Positions 1 to 8,749 of a stretch of DNA of 64,000 bases are shown here, piece by piece. Source of the DNA: Thermococcus stetteri (lineage in GTDB: Archaea; Methanobacteriota_B; Thermococci; Thermococcales; Thermococcaceae); contig NZ_JAGGKB010000003.1 in assembly GCF_017873335.1 (NCBI RefSeq), positions 62,001 to 126,000 on the forward strand, read 5' to 3'. The notes beneath the pieces were generated by a model that saw only the letters and a program-made list of their open reading frames with translations, did no database searches and was not told the origin of the DNA. How positions within the stretch are numbered: the stretch's first letter is position 1; each line of letters opens with the position of its first letter. A program made the position numbers and the translations under genes.

Positions 1-3000
1 TCTGGCACGCTCTCAAGGGTAAGAAGAGCTACATAGTAGTCCCGACAACTCCTCTCGTCATCCAGACCGTCAGGAAGATAGAGGCCATCATGGAGAACAC
101 GAACGCCAGCGTCAGGCTCGCTTACTACCACGGAAACCTCAGGAAGAAGGAAAAGGAGGAGATGCTTGAGAGGATCAAAAAGGAGGACTACGACATCCTT
201 GTAACCAGCGCCCAGTGGCTGGCCAGGAACTACGAGGAGGTTCTGAAGGGACGGCACTTCGACTTCATCTTCGTCGATGACGTTGACGCTTTCCTGAAGG
301 CGAGCAAGAACATAGACCGCTCGCTCTACCTCCTCGGCTTTACGGACGAGATAATCCAGAAGGCCTGGGAAATAATCAGGCTGAAGAAGCAGATGTCAAA
401 GTACCTGAACGGGAACTCTGAGGACAGAAACGAAAAGCTGAACGGACTCAACAGAGAGATAGAAAAGCTTCAGAGGGAGATAGAAAAGTTCAAGCGGAAG
501 AACAAGATTGGAATAATGATAATCGCCTCCGCCACCGGTTCTGCGAGGGGAGACAGGATAAAGCTCTACCGCGAGCTTTTGGGCTTTGAAGTCGGAAGCG
601 GGCGGAGCGCCCTCAGGAACGTCGTTGACAGCTATCTAAAGCCCACCAAGGACATCAAGGAGCACGTTGAGGAGCTTCTCGCAAGGCTTGGAAAGGGCGG
701 GCTCATCTTCGTCCCTATTGACCAGGGCCTTGACTACGCTGAGGAATTGGCCAATTATCTCCGCGAGAGGGGCTTTAAGATAGAACTAGTCTCATCAAAG
801 AACAAGAAGGCCCTTGAGAAGTTCGAGAACGGCGAAGCTGACTACCTTATAGGTTCTGCCACCTACTACGGCTCCCTCGTCAGGGGGCTGGATTTACCCC
901 ATCTCATACGCTACGCAGTCTTCACGGGCGTTCCGAAGTTCCGCTTTAGTATAGACCTCGAGAGGCCAACCATATACCGCGCCCTGGGCCTGCTCAGCGA
1001 GATAATGGACTTCCTCAGCGACGAGGATAGAAGAACAGCCGAAAAGCTCCACGCCCGCTTGAGAAGGCTCATAAGGAACATCCCGCAGTTCGAACTCCTA
1101 AAGATTGAAGAGGCACTTGCTGAAGGTCTTCCGATAGAGAACGAGTTCCACAACCACGTCCTCGGCGTCTTCCGCGAGCTGGTCGAGTTTCTGAGGAAGG
1201 CGCTCCACGATGAGGAAGTCCTGAGAAAGCTGGCAGAAGATCCGTTCATAAGCCTGACCAAGGAAGAGGGCAAGTGGTACATCGAGATACCCGACGTTAG
1301 AACCTACATCCAGGCAACTGGAAGGACGAGCAGGCTCTTCGCGGGCGGAATCACAAAGGGTCTAAGCGTCCTCATAGTGGACAACGAGAAGGTCTTCAAC
1401 GGCCTCGTCAGGCAGATGCGCTGGCGCTTCCAGGAGTTCAAGATGGTTCCCTTCGAAGAGCTTGACCTCGATGAAATCCTCAGGCAGATAGACGAGGACA
1501 GGGAGAAGGTCAGGCTCGTTATGGAGGGCAAGATAAGCGCCAAGGTCAAGGACCTCGTCAGGTCTGCCCTCATGATAGTCGAGAGCCCGAACAAGGCCAG
1601 GACGATAGCGAACTTCTTCGGCCAGCCGAGCAAGACGAGGATAGGTGACTTAGTTGCCTACGAGATAAGCGTCGGAGACAAGATGCTGACGATATTGGCG
1701 AGCGGCGGCCATATGTTCGACCTCGTCACGAACGAGGGCTACCACGGTGTTTTAATCCAGAACGAGGGTGACATGCTGAAGTTCATTCCCGTTTACGACA
1801 CCCTCAAGAGGTGCCGCGACTGCGGCCACCAGTTCGTGGACTGGGAGAAGAAGGGGGTCTGCCCGCGCTGCGGATCAACCAACGTCAGGGACGCCCTTGA
1901 GAACGTCATTGCCATGCGCGAGATAGCGCAGGAAGTTGATGAAATCCTCATAGCGACTGATCCCGATACAGAGGGTGAGAAGATAGCCTGGGACATCCGG
2001 AACGTCCTCGCTCCGTACACGCCAAACATAAAGCGCATAGAGTTCCACGAGGTAACGAGGCCGGCCATAATGAAGGCCATCCAGGAGGCGAGGGACGTAA
2101 ACGAGAACCGCGTCAACGCCCAGATCGTTAGAAGGATAGAGGATCGCTGGATAGGCTTCGAGCTCAGCCAGGAACTCCAGAGGGTCTTTGAGAGCTACAA
2201 CCTGTCAGCCGGAAGGGTTCAGACGCCTGTTCTCGGCTGGATCATCGAGCGCTATAAGGAGTTCACGGAGAGCGAGGTTTACTTCCTCGGCCTGACCCTT
2301 GAGAACGGCCTTCAGGTAACTATTGAGCTCGGCAAGGATGGCAAAGACATGGAGCCGCCCGAATATGTCACCGTCGAAGAAGTCCAGCTCGAGGAGAGGG
2401 AACTCAACCCAGCTCCGCCATACACCACGGACGCGATGCTGAAGGACGCTTCGACATTCTTGAAGCTCTCTGCACCCGAAACGATGAGGCTCGCTCAGGA
2501 TCTGTTCGAAATGGGTCTGATCACCTACCACAGGACCGACAGTACGCACGTCAGCAACACGGGAATAGAAGTGGCCAAGGAGTACATAACCCAGGAGCTC
2601 GGCGAGGAGTACTTTAAACCGAGACCGTGGGGAGAGGAAGGAACCCACGAGGCCATAAGGCCCACGAGGCCGATAGACACCGGAAGGTTAATGCAGCTCA
2701 TCCGCGATGGCATAATCCAGCTCCCAAGGAACCTCACGAGGAACCACTACAGGCTCTACGACATGATATTCAGGCGCTTCATGACGAGCCAGATGACTCC
2801 GGCGAAGATACTCTACGAGAGGGCCGTTATAGACGCGGGAGTTGGAAAGGCCGAGCTTGAAGGCTACGTTGAGATAATTGAAGATGGCTGGACAAGACTG
2901 CGCTCTCCGCCGCTCAGGGAGCTTCCGAAGCTTGGGAAAGGAGCGAGGCTCAAGGTTACCGAGGCCAAGAAGTGGAAGGCTCCGAAGGTTCCGCTTTACA

Positions 3001-3308
3001 CCCAGGGAGAGGTCATAGCCCTGATGAAAGAAAGGAAGATAGGAAGGCCCTCCACCTACGCCAAGATCGTCGAAACTCTCATGCGCAGAGGCTACGTGGT
3101 TGAAACGAAGGGAAGGAAGAAGCTCCTCCCGACGGAGAAGGGCATCAAGGTTTACCACTACCTCGTCAGCAAGTACAGAGACCTCGTGAGCGAGGAGAGA
3201 ACGAGGGAACTTGAGGAAATAATGGACCGCATAGAAGAGGGAGCCGAGGACTACCTAAAGGTTCTCCGGGAGCTTTATTCGGAGATCCAAAGATACGTTA
3301 CGGGCTGA
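1..3308 (+). CDS. rgy: Reverse gyrase, 5'-truncated by window edge
   Basis: Reverse gyrase couples a helicase-like ATPase to a type IA topoisomerase and introduces positive supercoils into DNA; it is a hallmark of hyperthermophiles. The reading frame is open from base 3, so the start and roughly the first 100-150 residues lie outside the window. Visible helicase parts are the DDVDAF box (about 275), SATGSARGD (about 530) and QATGRTSRL (about 1312). The topoisomerase half begins with the toprim motif [11 protein letters not shown] (about 1573), followed by a four-cysteine zinc finger (about 1812-1875). The active-site tyrosine is in the motif ITYHRTDS, codon 2526-2528. No intein interrupts any visible part. 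The neighbour downstream is trmBL2, the same order as I recall for T. kodakarensis TK0470-TK0471. Confidence 0.97.
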   Translation, partial: WHALKGKKSYIVVPTTPLVIQTVRKIEAIMENTNASVRLAYYHGNLRKKEKEEMLERIKKEDYDILVTSAQWLARNYEEVLKGRHFDFIFVDDVDAFLKASKNIDRSLYLLGFTDEIIQKAWEIIRLKKQMSKYLNGNSEDRNEKLNGLNREIEKLQREIEKFKRKNKIGIMIIASATGSARGDRIKLYRELLGFEVGSGRSALRNVVDSYLKPTKDIKEHVEELLARLGKGGLIFVPIDQGLDYAEELANYLRERGFKIELVSSKNKKALEKFENGEADYLIGSATYYGSLVRGLDLPHLIRYAVFTGVPKFRFSIDLERPTIYRALGLLSEIMDFLSDEDRRTAEKLHARLRRLIRNIPQFELLKIEEALAEGLPIENEFHNHVLGVFRELVEFLRKALHDEEVLRKLAEDPFISLTKEEGKWYIEIPDVRTYIQATGRTSRLFAGGITKGLSVLIVDNEKVFNGLVRQMRWRFQEFKMVPFEELDLDEILRQIDEDREKVRLVMEGKISAKVKDLVRSALMIVESPNKARTIANFFGQPSKTRIGDLVAYEISVGDKMLTILASGGHMFDLVTNEGYHGVLIQNEGDMLKFIPVYDTLKRCRDCGHQFVDWEKKGVCPRCGSTNVRDALENVIAMREIAQEVDEILIATDPDTEGEKIAWDIRNVLAPYTPNIKRIEFHEVTRPAIMKAIQEARDVNENRVNAQIVRRIEDRWIGFELSQELQRVFESYNLSAGRVQTPVLGWIIERYKEFTESEVYFLGLTLENGLQVTIELGKDGKDMEPPEYVTVEEVQLEERELNPAPPYTTDAMLKDASTFLKLSAPETMRLAQDLFEMGLITYHRTDSTHVSNTGIEVAKEYITQELGEEYFKPRPWGEEGTHEAIRPTRPIDTGRLMQLIRDGIIQLPRNLTRNHYRLYDMIFRRFMTSQMTPAKILYERAVIDAGVGKAELEGYVEIIEDGWTRLRSPPLRELPKLGKGARLKVTEAKKWKAPKVPLYTQGEVIALMKERKIGRPSTYAKIVETLMRRGYVVETKGRKKLLPTEKGIKVYHYLVSKYRDLVSEERTRELEEIMDRIEEGAEDYLKVLRELYSEIQRYVTG

Positions 3309-3323
3309 GTAATTCTTTTTTCA
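3309..3323 (+). terminator. T-rich terminator after reverse gyrase
   Basis: A run of six T residues follows the reverse gyrase stop codon within 15 bases. Archaeal RNA polymerase terminates on such T tracts without a hairpin. The assignment is inferred from position and composition only. Confidence 0.4.
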
Positions 3324-3475
3324 CTATTTTCCCGTTCTTCCTTATCATTCTATAGTGTCCTTTTAAAGCGCCGAAGTCTTCCAAACAATACATCCAAAGT
3401 AACCCATCATGTTACCTTGTTCTCTAATTGAGGTCTAGCTCTCCAAAAACTTTAAAACTCATGCCGTAGTAAGCA

Positions 3476-3495
3476 GGTTGTATCCTCATACAACC
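3476..3495 (+). promoter_or_regulatory. 8-bp inverted repeat upstream of trmBL2
   Basis: GGTTGTAT, four bases, ATACAACC: a perfect 8-bp inverted repeat in the 300-base gap between reverse gyrase and trmBL2. A TATA-like CTTTAAAAC lies about 25 bases upstream (3449-3457). It could be an operator or an RNA hairpin of a longer leader. The rest of 3324-3560 shows no other gene or repeat that I can recognise. Confidence 0.4.
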
Positions 3496-3568
3496 AAGAT
3501 ATAATCTGTGTAAGTTATCCAATCCAACTAGAGCCAACACGTATAATGAACTCCTATATGGAGGAAAA

Positions 3569-3578
3569 GATTTATATT
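3569..3578 (+). promoter_or_regulatory. TATA box of trmBL2
   Basis: GATTTATATT preceded by the purine-rich GAGGAAAA as BRE. The expected start of transcription about 25 bases downstream gives a leader of about 20 bases before the ATG at 3624, which carries the ribosome-binding sequence AGGTGGTGG. Confidence 0.65.
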
Positions 3579-3623
3579 GGTTGAGCTACAAATTAGAAAA
3601 TGAAAAATTAGGTGGTGGTAAAG

Positions 3624-4418
3624 ATGGTTAAGGACAGGATGGTAGAGCTCCTTCAGGAGCACTTTGAGTTGAACCTGTACGAGGCTAGGGCGTACGTGGC
3701 CCTCGTCGGGTTCGGAGTACTTACCCCTGCAGAACTCGCCAGCGTCTCCGAGGTTCCGGCACCGAGAACCTACGACGTCCTCAGGAGCCTTGAGAAGAAG
3801 GGCTTCGCCATAAGCCAGCCGGGCAAGGTCAACAAGTACAGGCCGGTTCACCCGGAGAACATCCTCGAGAAGTTCATCGAGGAGTGGCAGGAGCGCGTTA
3901 AGGAAGAGCTTGAGGCCAAGAAGAAGGCCAAGGAGGAGCTCATCGAGCTCATGAAGCCGCTCATTGAAACCGAGATTCCGAAGTACGGTGTCGAGAGGGT
4001 CTGGGTCGTCCGCGGAATAAGGAACGCCACGCTCAAGACCAGGGAGATGTTCGAAGAAGTCAAGGAGAAGATCCTCCTTGCCGACGATGGATACATAGCC
4101 ATAAACCTCGAGAACGACCTCATTAAGGCCATCGACAACGGCGCCAAGGCCAAGATCATCGTGAGCAAGTCCCTCCTCAAGAGGCTTGAGGGCTCAAAGA
4201 TCATGGAGTACGCCAAGAAGGGCAAGCTCGAGCTCAGGGCCCTCGACAAGTTCGAGCTCCCGATGCTCATCTGCGACGACGAGGTCTTCTTCGCCCTTGA
4301 GGACATGGCTGCAAGGTACTTCAACTACGAGACCCAGGTCTGGATCAAGGACTTCAGGGTCAGGGACCTCTTCGAGACAAAGTTCAACGAGTACTGGGAG
4401 AAGGCCGAGAAGGTCTGA
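3624..4418 (+). CDS. trmBL2: TrmB-family chromatin protein TrmBL2
   Basis: A 264-residue TrmB-family protein. The N-terminal winged helix (about residues 5-75) reads through LYEARAYVALV and VPAPRTYDVLRSLEKKG, and is followed by a basic/acidic helix and a TrmB-like C-terminal domain. TrmBL2 in T. kodakarensis is an abundant protein that coats DNA, forms thick fibrous chromatin filaments and represses genes rather than sensing sugar. Identification rests on the length of 264 residues and on its place directly after reverse gyrase, both as in T. kodakarensis. In-frame GTG codons exist at 3612 and 3615, but they fall inside the ribosome-binding sequence, so ATG 3624 is preferred. It has its own promoter. 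Confidence 0.88.
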   Translation: MVKDRMVELLQEHFELNLYEARAYVALVGFGVLTPAELASVSEVPAPRTYDVLRSLEKKGFAISQPGKVNKYRPVHPENILEKFIEEWQERVKEELEAKKKAKEELIELMKPLIETEIPKYGVERVWVVRGIRNATLKTREMFEEVKEKILLADDGYIAINLENDLIKAIDNGAKAKIIVSKSLLKRLEGSKIMEYAKKGKLELRALDKFELPMLICDDEVFFALEDMAARYFNYETQVWIKDFRVRDLFETKFNEYWEKAEKV

Positions 4419-4522
4419 TTCCCTTTTCTCTCCGTTCTTGCTTTTCCGCTGTTCTGAGGTTTTTCAGAGGAACACAACTTGATAAGCCAAAAAAATATAG
4501 AGATAATGAAAATAGACGCGAA

Positions 4523-4735
4523 TCAAACGTATTTGAACTCCTCTTCCTCTTCGCTCTTCTCTTTAATCTTCCAGAGGAGCTTTCCTTCTTTTTGAAAGCT
4601 CTCTACCTTGCCCTGCTCGGTGAATCTTAGGAGGTAGCGCCTTACTTCCATTGGGCTGATTCCAGTCTCCTCGGCTATCTCCTCAACGGTCTTTGGACCG
4701 CTTTCAAGGGCCTTCAAAACTCTCTGGTTCTTCAT
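4523..4735 (-). CDS. Small winged-helix DNA-binding protein
   Basis: A 70-residue protein consisting of one winged-helix domain: the segment VEEIAEETGISPMEVRRYL looks like helix-turn-helix, followed by a short wing (GKLLWKIKEK) and an acidic tail. It overlaps the start region of the upstream zinc-ribbon gene by four bases, so the two are co-translated. It is probably a DNA-binding or protein-binding regulator; the target is unknown. Confidence 0.7.
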   Translation of the reverse strand: MKNQRVLKALESGPKTVEEIAEETGISPMEVRRYLLRFTEQGKVESFQKEGKLLWKIKEKSEEEEEFKYV

Positions 4736-5067
4736 TCCAATCCCTCCAGTTGCTTATACCTCTCCAACAGCTCAATTATCTTCTCCATTACCCTTAAATG
4801 TTTCTCAAGCTCATCGATGTCATCAGGAAGGGAGTTCGCAAGCTGTGTCAGCTTCTCCCTCAGCCTCTCTTCAACTCCCTTAACTTCCTCCTTCATTTCG
4901 GCCTTCCTCTTCTTCTCTCTGTACTCGCATACTGGACAGAAGATCCTGCCGTCCTTCTCAAAGAGCGGTGAACCGCACTTGGGACAGTGCCTATCAAGCA
5001 TTCTGGCACCCGAGAGCATCAGGGGCATTATGACGTTCCTTATTTCCTCCTCAGTCGGCCCCTTCAC
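4732..5067 (-). CDS. Zinc-ribbon protein of the Sjogren/scleroderma autoantigen p27 (UPF0148) type
   Basis: A 111-residue protein with an N-terminal helix (EEEIRNVIMPLMLSGARML) and a zinc ribbon, CPKCG...CPVCEY, at about residues 28-50. A long charged, probably coiled-coil C-terminus follows. This order is typical of archaeal UPF0148 proteins related to autoantigen p27; their cellular role is not established. The gene overlaps its upstream neighbour (arginase family) and downstream neighbour (winged helix) by four bases each, which indicates a three-gene operon. Confidence 0.75.
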   Translation of the reverse strand: MKGPTEEEIRNVIMPLMLSGARMLDRHCPKCGSPLFEKDGRIFCPVCEYREKKRKAEMKEEVKGVEERLREKLTQLANSLPDDIDELEKHLRVMEKIIELLERYKQLEGLE

Positions 5068-5798
5068 TCCAATCCCTCCGTCAGGAGCTGAAAGACCTCA
5101 AAGAGCGCCCGCTTTCCAAGGCGGGAGTGCCTTATTCTGTCCGAGATTTCGGCTATATCGAACGCCACAATGTTAAACTCCCTCTTTATTGCCTCAAGTA
5201 TTTCAAGCAGTTCGTTGAGGGTCAGCTCGCCGTGCTGGAATCTGGCTATCTTGTACTCCGGTCTGAGGACGTCCATATCAACGGTGAGGTATACTTCACC
5301 CCCAAGATACTTCTTTGCATCCCTCATTATTTCATCAATGGAATTAGTCTGGAAGTTCTTATACGCCCTCCACTTCCCCCCTCTTTTTCTGCTCCTCAAC
5401 AGGGCCGGATATATCCTGACTCTCCTTGTCCAGAGCTGGGTTCTGTCCGTCGTTGGTATCATAAGGACGGGTGCCATCACGGCGGCCCTCTCAATGAATC
5501 TGCCCTCGAGGGCGTAGGCCAACCATGAGCCGTGATCGAGGTAGTCATGCATAAGATCGGTGTGAGCATCTACGCTGATCAGGGATTTCGGCCTCAGTCT
5601 ATCAATTATGCCGTATGTTGCTAGATGTTCCCCGACTACATAGGCCCTATCTTGAGGGATTCGCTCGGATAAAAGGTCAATCCTGCTGGCTTCAATGATG
5701 ACGTAATCCTCGATGAGTTTGTTCCGCTTCAATAGCTGGAGTGCATACAGAACCCCGTCTCGGTTGGGCTTCTCTCCGAAGGGTATGAAAGTTACCAT
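5064..5798 (-). CDS. Arginase/agmatinase-family metallohydrolase
   Basis: A ureohydrolase-fold enzyme of 244 residues. The binuclear metal ligands are recognisable: GEH in the position of the family GGDH, then DAHTD, then the pair in VDMDVLRPE. The family includes arginase, agmatinase, formiminoglutamase and histone-deacetylase relatives, so the substrate cannot be told from the sequence. An upstream in-frame TTG at 5858 exists. However, the likely TATA box (5829-5837) lies between the two, and GGTGG sits five bases before ATG 5798, so the shorter start is chosen. First gene of the minus-strand operon ending at 4523. Confidence 0.8.
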   Translation of the reverse strand: MVTFIPFGEKPNRDGVLYALQLLKRNKLIEDYVIIEASRIDLLSERIPQDRAYVVGEHLATYGIIDRLRPKSLISVDAHTDLMHDYLDHGSWLAYALEGRFIERAAVMAPVLMIPTTDRTQLWTRRVRIYPALLRSRKRGGKWRAYKNFQTNSIDEIMRDAKKYLGGEVYLTVDMDVLRPEYKIARFQHGELTLNELLEILEAIKREFNIVAFDIAEISDRIRHSRLGKRALFEVFQLLTEGLE

Positions 5799-5827
5799 CC
5801 TTTCCACCGTCCCGAATTGGCCCAGGC

Positions 5828-5837
5828 TTTTAAAAGC
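5828..5837 (-). promoter_or_regulatory. TATA box of the arginase-family operon
   Basis: On the minus strand GCTTTTAAAAG lies about 30-35 bases before ATG 5798, which predicts a very short leader. It supports the shorter start of the downstream gene. Confidence 0.5.
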
Positions 5838-5882
5838 GTTGGGAAAATCTATTGACAAATATGTGTTAATATCTCATGCTAA

Positions 5883-5891
5883 CCTTTAAAA
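5883..5891 (+). promoter_or_regulatory. TATA box of the HPS-PHI operon
   Basis: CCTTTAAAAA about 45 bases before ATG 5937, with the ribosome-binding sequence GGAGGTCG just before the start codon. Confidence 0.55.
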
Positions 5892-5936
5892 ACTCGACCC
5901 AAAACTTTCAACTGAAAAATCTCCGGAGGTCGAGTC

Positions 5937-7157
5937 ATGATACTCCAGGTCGCCCTTGACCTTACCGATATTGAACATGCCATGTCCATAGCCGAGAAGG
6001 CCGCCCGCGGCGGCGCCCACTGGCTTGAGGTCGGAACCCCACTCATCAAGAAGGAGGGAATGCGGGCAGTAGAGCTCATGAAGAGACGCTTCCCAGACAG
6101 GAAGATCGTCGCAGACCTGAAGACCATGGACACCGGCGCCCTTGAAGTTGAGATGGCCGCGAGACACGGTGCTGATGTTGTTTCTATCCTCGGCGTTGCC
6201 GACGACAAGACGATTAAGGATGCCGTCGAAGTCGCGAGGAGGTATGGAATCAGAGTAATGGTTGACCTCATAGGCGTCAAGGACAAGGTAAAGAGGGCCA
6301 AAGAGCTCGAGAAGATGGGAGTTCACTACATCCTCGTCCACACGGGAATAGACGAGCAGGCCCAGGGTAAGAATCCGCTTGAGGATCTTGAGAAGGTAGT
6401 TAAGGCCGTCAAAGTTCCCGTTGCGGTCGCCGGTGGTCTTAACCTCCAGACGATACCCAAGGTCATAGAGCTCGGAGCCACAATAATCATCGTTGGAGGC
6501 GCCATAACCAAGGCTAAAGACCCTGAGGAAGTCACCAGAAAGATAATAGACCTCTTCTGGGGCGAGTACATGATGACGATAAGGAAAGCAATGGTGGACA
6601 TAACCGACCACGTAAAGAGCGTCGCCGAAAACCTCGAGCTCGAACAGGTCAGGGGCCTCGTCGATGCCATGATAGGCGCCAACAAGATATTCATCTACGG
6701 CGCCGGAAGGAGCGGACTCGTTGGAAAGGCCTTCGCGATGAGGCTCATGCACCTCGACTTCAACGTCTACGTAGTCGGCGAGACAATCACACCAGCATTC
6801 GAGCCGGGTGACCTTCTCATAGCCATTAGCGGTTCCGGTGAAACAAAGACAATCGTTGACGCCGCCCAGATAGCGAAGGAGCAGGGTGGAAAGGTCGTCG
6901 CCATAACTTCCTACGCGGACTCAACACTCGGAAAGCTCGCGGACGTTGTCGTCGAGATTCCAGGAAGGACCAAGGCGGACGTCCCCACGGACTACATCGC
7001 CAGGCAGATGCTCACCCAGTACAAGTGGATAGCCCCGATGGGAACCCTCTTCGAGGACTCAACGATGGTCTTCCTTGACGGCGTTATAGCACTCCTCATG
7101 GCAACGTTCCAGAAGACCGAAAAGGATATGAAGAGAAAGCACGCGACCCTTGAGTGA
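5937..7157 (+). CDS. hps-phi: Bifunctional 3-hexulose-6-phosphate synthase / 6-phospho-3-hexuloisomerase
   Basis: A fusion of 406 residues. The N-terminal half (about 1-210) is the HPS TIM barrel of the OMP-decarboxylase superfamily (LEVGTPLIKKEG, VADLKTMD, GGLNLQTIP). The C-terminal half (about 220-406) is the PHI SIS isomerase (GAGRSGLVGKAFAMRL, ISGSGETKTIV, MGTLFEDS). In Thermococcales, which lack a classical oxidative pentose phosphate pathway, this enzyme runs in the reverse direction. It makes ribulose 5-phosphate and formaldehyde from fructose 6-phosphate for nucleotide synthesis. It matches the fused arrangement known in T. kodakarensis (TK0475). It is the first gene of a six-gene operon; its stop is 8 bases before the next ATG. 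Confidence 0.96.
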   Translation: MILQVALDLTDIEHAMSIAEKAARGGAHWLEVGTPLIKKEGMRAVELMKRRFPDRKIVADLKTMDTGALEVEMAARHGADVVSILGVADDKTIKDAVEVARRYGIRVMVDLIGVKDKVKRAKELEKMGVHYILVHTGIDEQAQGKNPLEDLEKVVKAVKVPVAVAGGLNLQTIPKVIELGATIIIVGGAITKAKDPEEVTRKIIDLFWGEYMMTIRKAMVDITDHVKSVAENLELEQVRGLVDAMIGANKIFIYGAGRSGLVGKAFAMRLMHLDFNVYVVGETITPAFEPGDLLIAISGSGETKTIVDAAQIAKEQGGKVVAITSYADSTLGKLADVVVEIPGRTKADVPTDYIARQMLTQYKWIAPMGTLFEDSTMVFLDGVIALLMATFQKTEKDMKRKHATLE

Positions 7158-7165
7158 GGGTCGCG

Positions 7166-7909
7166 ATGTTCCCCTTTACCCATATTTTTGTTGGAATTGG
7201 GAGCAACGGTTCAAGAATAGTGAATGGAATAGAAACGGACTCAGTGGTAAAAGTATCCCTGAACCCGGCCAGGTACCTCCTGAGACCAGGGGAATATGAA
7301 GAGAGGCTTGTGAACTTCTTCTCGAACGTTCCAAAAAACAGCTTTGTGTGGCTCGTCTTAGATGACACCCAGATAAACAGGGAGATTATGGAGATAATCC
7401 TTGAGGCACTCCCGTCAGATTCTATAAGGCTCGCTTATGTGCTCACGCCCAAGGTTGAACTGATCAACCGAAAACCCGAATGGGCGGATGAGTTTGAGAC
7501 AGTGTTCTACGACTCCCTCTGGGACTTTTTAAAGGAAGACGTGCCCCTTGGAAGGGCTTTTGAGGAAGCTTCCAAGAACATTTCCGAGATGTTCTCAAGG
7601 CTATACCACTACCTTGAAAGCGAGATGCTCGTGAACATAGACTACGCCGATCTCTTTAGCATGATACGCGGAGGAAACGTTGGTATAATGCGCCTTCTCC
7701 GCGAGGTGGACTTCAGCTGGCACTGGGGCATCTGGGAGCGCGGGCTTGTGGGAATACTTGTTGGTAAAGACTTCCCGCTGAGCGGTGCTCACGGGATACT
7801 CTCCAGGTTCCAGGAGATACTCTCTGAGAAGGACATAATCTGGGGCGTGATCACCGACAAAAACATTAAAGGCTCGGAAGTCCTCGCCCTGCTCGTAAAG
7901 AGGTGGTGA
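7166..7909 (+). CDS. Divergent FtsZ/tubulin-superfamily protein with degenerate GTP site
   Basis: A 247-residue protein that follows FtsZ in outline. Residues 6-21 (HIFVGIGSNGSRIVNG) match the first beta strand and T1 glycine loop. Residues 124-150 match FtsZ helix H6-H7. Residues 157-162 (NIDYAD) match the T7 catalytic loop with the Asn, Asp and Asp in place. Residues 193-240 match the C-terminal sheet (GLVGILVGKDFPL, DIIWGVITD). The T4 tubulin signature GGGTG(T/S)G is absent: about residues 60-80 read VWLVLDDTQINREIM instead. FtsZ polymerises with GTP; this protein probably cannot bind GTP normally. ATG 7166 is chosen over GTG 7154 because GTGAGGG gives it a ribosome-binding site. Function unknown. 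Confidence 0.7.
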   Translation: MFPFTHIFVGIGSNGSRIVNGIETDSVVKVSLNPARYLLRPGEYEERLVNFFSNVPKNSFVWLVLDDTQINREIMEIILEALPSDSIRLAYVLTPKVELINRKPEWADEFETVFYDSLWDFLKEDVPLGRAFEEASKNISEMFSRLYHYLESEMLVNIDYADLFSMIRGGNVGIMRLLREVDFSWHWGIWERGLVGILVGKDFPLSGAHGILSRFQEILSEKDIIWGVITDKNIKGSEVLALLVKRW

Positions 7910-7910
7910 T

Positions 7911-8564
7911 ATGGGCAGGATAAAGGCCGTTCTCTTCGACATCGATGGTACACTGCTAACTGAGATGCCGCTGATTCAGCTGTTTCTCCCCCAAGTGTAT
8001 GAAAAGCTGGCAAAAAAGCTGGGCATCAACAAAGAAGAGGCCAGAAACATGTTTATCTCCGAGATATTCTCAAGGCGGGACACCTACGACTGGCATGACT
8101 GGAACTTCTTCTTTGAGCTTTTTGGTCTCGAGATGCATTATGAAGACCTCTTGAGGAGGTATCCCCACAAGCTTCACGTTTATCCGGACACTATCCCGAC
8201 CCTTGAGTGGCTTAGGGAATCCGGGTACAGTCTGGGAGTCGTCACGAGCGGGCCGGAATACCAGCGCCTTAAGCTCAAGCTAGCAGGGCTTGACGGGTAT
8301 TTCGATGTTGTCGTGACTAGAGAGGACGTTAAGGCGATAAAACCGGAGCCCAAGATATTCCTCTACGCACTTGAAAAACTCGGTGTTGAACCAAAAGAGG
8401 CCGCCTTTGTTGGGGATTCCCTGAGCCAGGACGTTTATGGGGCGAAACACGTCGGAATGCTCTCAATATGGATAAACCGTGAGGGCGAACCCGGGCATCA
8501 TCTGGCAGACTATGAAATCAGGACGCTCCACGAGCTTAGGAAAATACTGGGGGTGGTAGAATGA
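7911..8564 (+). CDS. HAD-family phosphatase (phosphoglycolate-phosphatase type)
   Basis: A 217-residue HAD hydrolase. Motif I is FDIDGTLL with the nucleophile Asp, motif II is VTSGP, and the motif III lysine is in KAIKPEPKIF. Motif IV is VGDSLSQDV. A helical cap lies between motifs I and II (about residues 18-85). Such enzymes dephosphorylate small phospho-metabolites; the substrate is not predictable. It starts one base after the stop of the FtsZ-like gene and overlaps the next gene by four bases. Confidence 0.85.
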   Translation: MGRIKAVLFDIDGTLLTEMPLIQLFLPQVYEKLAKKLGINKEEARNMFISEIFSRRDTYDWHDWNFFFELFGLEMHYEDLLRRYPHKLHVYPDTIPTLEWLRESGYSLGVVTSGPEYQRLKLKLAGLDGYFDVVVTREDVKAIKPEPKIFLYALEKLGVEPKEAAFVGDSLSQDVYGAKHVGMLSIWINREGEPGHHLADYEIRTLHELRKILGVVE

Positions 8565-8749
8565 AGAAGGTGTTCGAAGGGGAAGGAACGTTTGTTGAGT
8601 ACGAAGAGAGGAGGGTAAAGCTTGAAAACGGCCACGAGATAACGCACAGGCGTGAAAACCCGACTGACCTCTGGTGGAGGCTGAAGGAAGCCATCAAAGG
8701 CAAGAAAGTTAAGATAGTAGTCTATGGACTGGAGGAGAGCGAAGGCTGA
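8561..8749 (+). CDS. Small conserved-type protein of unknown function
   Basis: A 62-residue, highly charged protein with alternating short strands (FVEYEERRVKLENG, KKVKIVVYGLEE) and a central tryptophan pair (DLWWRLKEAI). The start ATG overlaps the stop of the HAD gene, and its own stop TGA overlaps the next ATG, so translation is coupled on both sides. I do not recognise a family. Confidence 0.6.
   Translation: MKKVFEGEGTFVEYEERRVKLENGHEITHRRENPTDLWWRLKEAIKGKKVKIVVYGLEESEG

Noticed and set aside
2205-3158. Several long open frames on the minus strand within reverse gyrase
   Set aside because: They are antisense to a highly conserved gene, have no ribosome-binding sites and show no recognisable protein features.
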